Positions 13,371-17,664 of a stretch of DNA of 17,664 bases are shown here, piece by piece. The DNA is taken from the NCBI GenBank assembly GCA_964512765.1, contig CAZEKF010000022.1, forward strand, positions 1 to 17,664. Direction: 5' to 3'. A program made the translations under genes and the position numbers. Below the pieces are notes generated by a model. It ran no database searches and was not told where the DNA came from. It saw only the letters and a program-made list of their open reading frames with translations. The first letter of the stretch is position 1; the number at the start of each line of letters is the position of its first letter. This DNA is from GW2011-AR15 sp964512765 (lineage in GTDB: Archaea; Nanobdellota; Nanobdellia; Woesearchaeales; GW2011-AR15).

Positions 13371-14255
13371 TTATCTGGTTAATAAAAAGAACCCGATGAA
13401 TATTATAAAGATTGCTATTACTTTTCTTATTATTACAGGCTTTGAAAGATCTTCTTTAAGGATTTTTGGAAAGTATTTGGACAGAAATATTGTGAATATG
13501 AAAACAAACATTGGTGAGAATGCACCTATTATTGAAACTAATGACACTGATCCTATAGAGATAGCTTGATAAAATGAAAGAACTCCTGCAAGAGCGAGAA
13601 AGCCTGACAAAACAATTATTAATAAAATCTTTTTATCTAATTGTGTAAATTCTTTTATGAAAGTTCTTCGTCCTTTTTTGTCAAAATACAAAGGGATTAC
13701 AACAACAAAATGTCCTATTGCATACAATAACATTCCCTGGATCAAATCAATGTAACCGTAAACATGTTTCATTATTATATTGTTAATAGCTATGAAAAGA
13801 ACCACTAGTAATACTTCTTTTATTGCTTTTGACATCTCAAAATTCTTATTTATCGATATTAACATACTCCCAATAAACATAATAATAAACGCTATTAACT
13901 GTGTTCTTGACAAGGTTTCATTTAAAAAAAGCCATGATAAAACTAATGTCACAACAGGTATTAATTGTACCATAATAACTATTTTTGACACATCTTCCTT
14001 TGACATTGCATGGTTATATGCATAAATAGCGCCAAAATGTACAATCCCACCTAACAATCCAAGTAGTATTAGTCTAATAGGAATATTATTTAAACCAGTT
14101 TTTAAAAAAAAGAGCAAATAGACTATAAAAAACAAATTACCAAAGTAAAAATAACTCTTAGGATTTTTTATATACTTGCTTAGTACAACTTTGTCAACAA
14201 TATTACCTATTGAAAAAAACAAAGGTGCAAGGATTGCGTAAAGTAACCAGTCCAT
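13371..14255 (-). CDS. EamA/DMT-family transporter
   Basis: A 294-aa integral membrane protein with about ten hydrophobic helices in two repeats (roughly residues 1-137 and 145-294), as in the drug/metabolite transporter superfamily. EamA-like points are the start MDWLLYAILAPLFFSIGNIVDKVV, the helix-4/5 region YNHAMSKEDVSKIVIMVQLIPVVT, LSWLFLNETLSRTQLIAFIIMFIGS, and the second-repeat equivalent FYQAISIGSVSLVSIIGAFSP. It exports or imports a small metabolite across the cell membrane; the substrate cannot be told. A TATA box (acttttaaatac, minus strand) lies about 25-30 nt before the ATG, giving a leaderless message. The NYN gene follows 37 nt downstream. Confidence 0.88.
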   Translation of the reverse strand: MDWLLYAILAPLFFSIGNIVDKVVLSKYIKNPKSYFYFGNLFFIVYLLFFLKTGLNNIPIRLILLGLLGGIVHFGAIYAYNHAMSKEDVSKIVIMVQLIPVVTLVLSWLFLNETLSRTQLIAFIIMFIGSMLISINKNFEMSKAIKEVLLVVLFIAINNIIMKHVYGYIDLIQGMLLYAIGHFVVVIPLYFDKKGRRTFIKEFTQLDKKILLIIVLSGFLALAGVLSFYQAISIGSVSLVSIIGAFSPMFVFIFTIFLSKYFPKILKEDLSKPVIIRKVIAIFIIFIGFFLLTR

Positions 14256-14375
14256 TTTTGAGTTGAATTTGGTTCTGTATTTAAAAGTTGTTAATGTCTC
14301 TTTAAATTAAATTATATTCATCCAAAATATATAAGAACTATTACACGCTGCTTTGATAGGAATTTTTAATTTATC

Positions 14376-14394
14376 ACTTATCAAAATAATAAGT
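14376..14394 (-). terminator. Weak hairpin after the 98-aa gene
   Basis: ACTTAT and ATAAGT arms (6 bp, 7-nt loop) lie just 3' of the stop at 14398, followed by AT-rich sequence. A second pair, TTTGATA/TATCAAA (14352-14358 and 14379-14385), competes for part of the same bases. This could be a termination region; the arms are short and AT-rich, so support is weak. Confidence 0.25.
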
Positions 14395-14397
14395 AAT

Positions 14398-14694
14398 TTA
14401 TCCTGGTCTGTCATACTGAAAACTAGGATAATCAGAAGCTATTAATTGATCATTAAAATAAGCACCTAATGAAAGACTATACTCTCTTCCATCTTGATTA
14501 GCCCAGACTCTGTCTACTTGAACTGCTTTGTTTAGATACTCACGTGCTTCTAATCCTCCTAGTAATGTTATCAAGCGCGGGGAATCCTCTCCTCTGCACC
14601 TAACTTGTAATATAGGTTGTTCATTAATATCAAATATCCCAATAACTTTTGCATCAACTGTTTCTATGTTTCCAACTAAATCTATGGTTGCCAT
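14398..14694 (-). CDS. Hypothetical protein (98 aa)
   Basis: Not recognised. It is soluble, acidic and likely all-beta: MATIDLVGNIETVDAKVIGIFD, QPILQVRCRG, RLITLLGG and a later VDRVWANQDGREYSLSLGAYF, ending in a polar FQYDRPG tail. The N-terminal part (VGNIETVDAKVIG) recalls a small OB or beta-barrel strand pattern, but that is only an impression. No cysteine pair, membrane segment or catalytic motif is seen. It is divergent from the deacetylase gene; the 97-nt spacer between them holds a clear TATA box for the plus strand and AT-rich sequence for this one. It is of similar size and style to the unknown at 5840-6202, but no real similarity between them is evident. Confidence 0.62.
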   Translation of the reverse strand: MATIDLVGNIETVDAKVIGIFDINEQPILQVRCRGEDSPRLITLLGGLEAREYLNKAVQVDRVWANQDGREYSLSLGAYFNDQLIASDYPSFQYDRPG

Positions 14695-14755
14695 ATCTAG
14701 TAAGAAATATGAAACTATTTTTGAAGATTGTGTTTTTTATGAAATAAAAAAAATA

Positions 14756-14768
14756 ACCTTTATATAAT
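14756..14768 (+). promoter_or_regulatory. TATA box of the deacetylase/glycosyltransferase operon
   Basis: ACCTTTATATAAT lies about 28 nt before the ATG at 14792, the spacing expected for a leaderless archaeal transcript. No ribosome site is seen before that ATG, which agrees. Confidence 0.6.
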
Positions 14769-14791
14769 CTTTAGTTCTATATGCATTACAA

Positions 14792-15442
14792 ATGAAACAA
14801 GAAGCTGTATTGTTTTTGTGCGCGCATAACGATGATCAATTGATAGGAGCAGGAGGTACAATTGCAAAGTATGCTAAAGAAGGTAAGAAAGTAGTTTCTG
14901 TTATATTTTCGTTTGGAGAAAGTTCAAACCCATTAGAACAGGACATTCATACTAGGAAAACCCGTGTGAAAGAATCTAAACAAGCACAGAAATTATTGGG
15001 TGAAGATGAGTTATATTATTTAGGTTTGACAGAGATGAAGTTTAACACACAAATCAAAGAAAAAAATATACATGATAAAATTGAAAATATAATAAAGAGA
15101 ATCAAGCCAAGCAAGATATTTACTCATTCAATAGATGATCCACATCCAGATCATAAAGCAGTGTACAATTTCACTCTTAAATTGATCGATGAACTTGAGT
15201 ATAAAGGTGAAGTTTATTCATTTAATGTCTGGAACTATTTTCTTAATATTAGAAGAAGGGATTCTCCAAAATTAGTAGTAGACATATCTGATACATTCAA
15301 GAAAAAGGTTGAAGCGTTTAAAAAACACAGAAGTCAATGGGTAACAAAGTTAACGCATGTGTTCAATATTTATTATCAAGCATACGTGTACGGATTGAAC
15401 AATCATGTTAAATATGCAGAGGTTTTTTACAAAGTTAAATAA
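14792..15442 (+). CDS. PIG-L/LmbE-family N-acetylglucosamine deacetylase
   Basis: A zinc-dependent de-N-acetylase. The metal site is AHNDD (11-15), the family AHPDD motif with Asn for Pro, and HPDH (118-121); by analogy with MshB the ligands are H12, D15 and H121 and the general base is D14. The 216-aa length is normal. Family members remove acetyl from N-acetylglucosamine on a lipid (PIG-L) or on a thiol or inositol precursor (MshB, BshB). The next gene, a GT4 glycosyltransferase, overlaps by one base (taATG), so the pair is coupled and probably acts in sequence on one glycoconjugate. There is no signal peptide, so action is cytoplasmic or at the inner membrane face. The actual carrier is unknown. 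Confidence 0.92.
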   Translation: MKQEAVLFLCAHNDDQLIGAGGTIAKYAKEGKKVVSVIFSFGESSNPLEQDIHTRKTRVKESKQAQKLLGEDELYYLGLTEMKFNTQIKEKNIHDKIENIIKRIKPSKIFTHSIDDPHPDHKAVYNFTLKLIDELEYKGEVYSFNVWNYFLNIRRRDSPKLVVDISDTFKKKVEAFKKHRSQWVTKLTHVFNIYYQAYVYGLNNHVKYAEVFYKVK

Positions 15443-16593
15443 TGAGAAAATTATTAATAGCAACTGACTGTTTTTTACCTAGATGGGACGGTATTTCTAG
15501 TTTTCTTAATGAACTTATACCTCGTTTACAGAACAAATACAAAGTTACAGTGATTGCACCAGATTTCGGTAAGTTGAAAACTAAGTATGACGCAAGAATA
15601 ATTAAGTTTAAAACTTTAAAACTAAGATTGGGAGACATTTATCCTAGTAAAATTAATTTTAAAAAATTATCAAGTGAAATTAAAAAAACTGATGTTGTGT
15701 TTGTACAATCGTTTGGATTTATTGGATTATTTACTACAATCCTGGCTAAAATACATAAAAAACCTCTTTTAAGATACCATCACACAAATGAATGGGAATT
15801 GTTTCCAAATTCTACAGGTGTAGACTTTCTTAAACTCCCGATTAACATTGGAGTAAGGTTACTCGGCAAAATATTGTATAACTTGTTTAATGTTACAATG
15901 GTATCATCTGCTGGTAATGTGGAATTATTGAACGCGTTCGGTGTAAAAAAACAAAAAAGGATTGTCCACCTTGGCATTGACACAAAACTTTATTCACCTG
16001 AAAGCAAGTCTGTTGCTAAACACGCTCTAGGCATTGATCCTAGAACGTTTGTTGTTGGTTATGCTGGCAGGTTAGGCCATGAAAAAGATCTTAAAACATT
16101 GTACAGAGCATTTGTAAGGCTAGCTAAAAAACATGACGATGTTATTCTTTTAGTAGTGGGAGGAGGTAACCCTGAGCTTGAAAACTTATTTACTGGCAAA
16201 GAAAATGTTAATTACATTGGACCAAAAGATAATTTAGCACCGTATTATCAAGCAATGGACGTTTATGTTTTGCCAAGTTTGACAGAAACCACATCTTTGA
16301 CAACAATGGAAGCAATGTCTTGCGGCTGTGCTGTGGTTGTAACACCTGTTGGTTTTATTAAAGAATACATTAATGATGGTACAAACGGATTATTGTTCCC
16401 TAAAAAAAATTCTTATGTGTTGTATAGTAAACTAGAATATCTTAAACAGAACAATGAAGCAAAAGAAACTTTAGGAAGAAACGCTAGAGAAACTATAGTT
16501 AACGAATATTCATGGAAAAAAACAACTAAAAACATAACTCAGGTTATTGACGAGCTAATGCCGTTCAAGAAGAGCAGAAACCTGGCTAAGTAA
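15442..16593 (+). CDS. Glycosyltransferase family 4 protein
   Basis: A 383-aa GT-B fold retaining glycosyltransferase. The N-terminal domain starts LLIATDCFLPRWDGISSFL (4-22). A His-rich acceptor-site loop, RYHHTNEWELF (111-121), resembles lipid-directed GT4 enzymes. The C-terminal donor domain has VVGYAGRLGHEKD (204-216) and the E282-x7-E290 motif (LTETTSLTTMEAMSCGCAVV) that holds the nucleotide sugar. It is coupled to the deacetylase upstream. Family parallels are PIG-A/PIG-L, MshA/MshB and BshA/BshB pairs, in which GlcNAc is transferred and then deacetylated. A glycolipid glucosyltransferase role is an equal possibility. Its 3' end overlaps the convergent His-rich gene by 39 nt. Confidence 0.93.
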   Translation: MRKLLIATDCFLPRWDGISSFLNELIPRLQNKYKVTVIAPDFGKLKTKYDARIIKFKTLKLRLGDIYPSKINFKKLSSEIKKTDVVFVQSFGFIGLFTTILAKIHKKPLLRYHHTNEWELFPNSTGVDFLKLPINIGVRLLGKILYNLFNVTMVSSAGNVELLNAFGVKKQKRIVHLGIDTKLYSPESKSVAKHALGIDPRTFVVGYAGRLGHEKDLKTLYRAFVRLAKKHDDVILLVVGGGNPELENLFTGKENVNYIGPKDNLAPYYQAMDVYVLPSLTETTSLTTMEAMSCGCAVVVTPVGFIKEYINDGTNGLLFPKKNSYVLYSKLEYLKQNNEAKETLGRNARETIVNEYSWKKTTKNITQVIDELMPFKKSRNLAK

Positions 16594-16905
16594 CTGTGCA
16601 ACTTTTCTCAGATCTTTCTCTAGTTGCATATTATGAATATGATCACCATGTTCTTCTTGCAATATTTCTTTTAACTCATGACTCATATGTTCAAGAAAAT
16701 GTTGGTACTCGTGAAGTTCTTTATGACCGATTTCTTCTCCGCTTGTTAACTTAGCTTCTATTTCTTTTATGTTTGCTTTTTCATAATGCTTTAGTTTATA
16801 AGCTCTGCTACCAACTTCTTTAAGAAGTTCTTCTTCTGGAAAATGGCCGTGGTCGTCTCCATGTTTCAAACCATGTCCGCCGCCTTGTTGCCCAGGATGT
16901 GCCAT
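16555..16905 (-). CDS. His-rich coiled-coil protein (116 aa)
   Basis: No family recognised. It contains 15 histidines in 116 residues. The N-terminus (1-22) is Gly/His/Asp-rich (GGGHGLKHGDDHGH) and looks like a flexible metal-binding tail. The rest is charged, helical and probably coiled coil (EEELLKEVGSRAYKLKHY...KELHEYQHFLEHMSHELKEIL), with His on recurring faces. This suggests Ni/Zn/Cu binding or storage, which is inference. A TATA box (ctatatata, minus strand, about 16926-16936) is about 25 nt before the ATG and no ribosome site is seen, so it is probably leaderless. Its last 39 nt are antisense to the glycosyltransferase tail. Confidence 0.75.
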   Translation of the reverse strand: MAHPGQQGGGHGLKHGDDHGHFPEEELLKEVGSRAYKLKHYEKANIKEIEAKLTSGEEIGHKELHEYQHFLEHMSHELKEILQEEHGDHIHNMQLEKDLRKVAQLLSQVSALLERH

Positions 16906-16945
16906 AACACATTATAATTAATGAGAAATATATATAGTTTGTTAT

Positions 16946-16982
16946 TTTAGTACGCGACAGAGTAATTGAACAGCGTACTAAA
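16946..16982. repeat. Inverted repeat A (10-bp arms, 17-nt loop)
   Basis: TTTAGTACGC (16946-16955) and GCGTACTAAA (16973-16982) are perfect arms. The element lies between the His-rich gene promoter and the 3' end of the small membrane operon, both on the minus strand, so it may end that operon's message. Its right arm shares five bases with inverted repeat B. Confidence 0.65.
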
Positions 16983-17058
16983 TAGTAAATGAACAATAAA
17001 CATATGGAATTGTAATTAAAATAATGCAAGAAAAAAATTAGTTCATTTACTATTTTAG
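16978..17058. repeat. Inverted repeat B (about 17-18-bp arms, 46-nt loop)
   Basis: AAATAGTAAATGAAC (16980-16994) pairs perfectly with GTTCATTTACTATTT (17041-17055), and CTA/TAG extend it past a one-base bulge. The right arm covers the stop codon of the 51-aa ORF. Repeats A and B cannot both form fully, because they share 16978-16982. A direct repeat TATTTTAGT (16943-16951, 17051-17059) frames the whole element. Confidence 0.65.
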
Positions 17059-17205
17059 TTTTTTATTAATTATATAGGAAGATATACCTCCTATTAATAT
17101 TATTGTCCAGAATAACAAATCTGTTATTAATCCTAATGCTAGCAAAATTAAGTTAATAAAAAGAATTAAAATAATAATAATTGAAACAAGTTTAACAATG
17201 TTCAT
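17050..17205 (-). CDS. 51-aa hydrophobic membrane protein
   Basis: ATG at 17205 to TAG at 17050. Two hydrophobic segments, about residues 5-26 (KLVSIIIILILFINLILLAL) and 30-46 (LLFWTIILIGGISSYII), with a short basic C-terminus (NKKLK), predict a helical hairpin with both ends inside. The start overlaps the stop of the Cys-rich gene upstream by one base (TAATG), typical of translational coupling, so the two small proteins are probably made together. No homologue is recognised. Its stop codon lies within the right arm of inverted repeat B, so the 3' end of the mRNA would be strongly base-paired. Confidence 0.65.
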   Translation of the reverse strand: MNIVKLVSIIIILILFINLILLALGLITDLLFWTIILIGGISSYIINKKLK

Positions 17206-17399
17206 TACTTTTTCTTTTTTTTAGTATTACAACAACACTTGCCTTTTATTGCTAGTACCATTAATCCTTTAAAGACAAATAGTCCACCGAACAAGTACCA
17301 CCAGTTCCAGCCAAAGTAATATTCGTTTGCTATAAGCAATGCTCCTAAGAAAACCATTTTCATGGCCTTGCAACCTGGTTCACAACAATTTCCCATCAT
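17205..17399 (-). CDS. Small Cys-rich membrane protein (64 aa)
   Basis: Not assigned to a family. The N-terminus has a CCEPGC cluster (C5, C6, C10). Two hydrophobic helices follow at about 14-27 (MVFLGALLIANEYYF) and 32-50 (WNWWYLFGGLFVFKGLMVLAI), then CCC at about 54-56 and a poly-Lys tail (KKKKK). Cys clusters on both ends of a hairpin membrane protein would face the same side and could bind metal. A clear AGGTGAT ribosome site stands 4 nt before the ATG, and a TATA box (ccttatatacc, minus strand, about 17442-17452) lies some 45 nt before the start. It overlaps the 51-aa gene by one base. Confidence 0.78.
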   Translation of the reverse strand: MMGNCCEPGCKAMKMVFLGALLIANEYYFGWNWWYLFGGLFVFKGLMVLAIKGKCCCNTKKKKK

Positions 17400-17441
17400 G
17401 TATCACCTTTTTGAAATATTTTTTAATAAATTAAGATTATG

Positions 17442-17452
17442 TGGTATATAAG
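17442..17452 (-). promoter_or_regulatory. TATA box of the small membrane protein operon
   Basis: CTTATATACCA on the minus strand, placed between the stop of the right-edge gene (17463) and the 64-aa gene. A start about 25 nt downstream leaves a leader of about 20 nt carrying the ribosome site, so the operon need not depend on the gene upstream. Confidence 0.5.
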
Positions 17453-17462
17453 GTTTTTGATG

Positions 17463-17664
17463 CTACTCTTTTTCTTTTCTTGCAGGACAATGGTTAAACT
17501 GACAAAAATCGTCTAACCTTTCACAATGCAATACTCCGTTATCGCCTACAGACTTATGCTGGCAAAGATATCTTATATTACTTTCCCAGTCTGAAAGTTT
17601 TTTTGCTACTTTTTTATTCTCCGCCAAGAATACTGCAGGTCTGTTAGACCCGCAGATGAATTGG
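17463..17664 (-). CDS. C-terminal part of a Cys-rich protein (partial, runs off right edge)
   Basis: The minus-strand frame is open from the right edge to TAG at 17463-17465, giving the last 66 residues. The segment begins QFICGSNRPAVFLAENKK, continues with a helical LSDWESNIRYLC, and has a Cys/His set in its second half (CQHKSVGD..., LHCERLDDFC, FNHCPARKEKE). The pattern of spaced Cys and His residues suggests zinc or Fe-S binding. The start and main domain lie outside the window, so no family is assigned. Reading-frame length, charge pattern and the distinct downstream promoter support a real gene. Confidence 0.6.
   Translation of the reverse strand, partial: QFICGSNRPAVFLAENKKVAKKLSDWESNIRYLCQHKSVGDNGVLHCERLDDFCQFNHCPARKEKE

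Noticed and set aside
13327..13569. Plus-strand 80-aa frame at the EamA 3' end
   Set aside because: It is antisense to a well-supported transporter and has no promoter or motif.
16820..17029. Minus-strand 69-aa frame spanning the His-rich gene start
   Set aside because: It reads through the His-rich gene's promoter in another frame and gives an Arg/Thr-rich tail from its coding bases.

Overview
The window looks like a piece of an AT-rich archaeal chromosome, most likely from a small-genome lineage of the DPANN type (Woesearchaeota/Pacearchaeota-like; this is inference). Reasons: an archaeal-type alanyl-tRNA synthetase; a tRNA-Gly(GCC) with an intron at position 37/38 and no encoded CCA; a two-gene lipoate-protein ligase (LplB + LplA) as known from Thermoplasma; TATA boxes about 25-30 nt before many start codons (leaderless genes) mixed with GGTGA/GGTGG ribosome sites inside operons; and very dense packing. 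No transposase, integrase, phage gene or CRISPR array was seen.

Layout. 1-1070: the end of a seven-helix sensor-like membrane protein without a kinase domain, converging on a 61-aa membrane/coiled-coil protein. 1073-2500: an orphan radical SAM protein, a gene-poor stretch with repeats and hairpins, and the intron-bearing tRNA-Gly. 2494-5539: a small hypothetical protein, divergent from alaS. The alaS leader holds a 9-codon ORF with three alanine codons. 5536-7417: a minus-strand run of ferredoxin, hypothetical, endonuclease III and GNAT genes. 7490-12134: a lipoate/pyruvate dehydrogenase island. lplB-lplA on the plus strand face a minus-strand operon of AhpD-like peroxidase, E1-alpha, E1-beta and E2. 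No dihydrolipoamide dehydrogenase (E3) is present. 12289-14694: a 39-aa membrane microprotein behind a palindrome, a NYN/LabA-like nuclease with an SR-rich then Lys-rich tail, an EamA transporter and a hypothetical protein. 14792-16593: a coupled PIG-L/LmbE deacetylase and GT4 glycosyltransferase. 16555-17664: a His-rich protein, a pair of nested inverted repeats, a two-gene operon of tiny membrane proteins (one Cys-rich), and the C-terminal end of a Cys-rich protein running off the right edge.

How it fits together. The clearest functional unit is lipoate-dependent 2-oxoacid oxidation: LplA/LplB would attach lipoate to Lys43 of E2, E1 alpha/beta would load acyl groups, and the AhpD-like protein, with the full Glu-Cys-x2-Cys-x3-His spacing, may draw electrons from the same lipoyl arm. 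A second unit is the GT4/PIG-L pair, which by family precedent transfers and then de-N-acetylates an amino sugar on a lipid or thiol carrier. The most speculative but most interesting regulatory signal is the alanine-rich mini-ORF before alaS.
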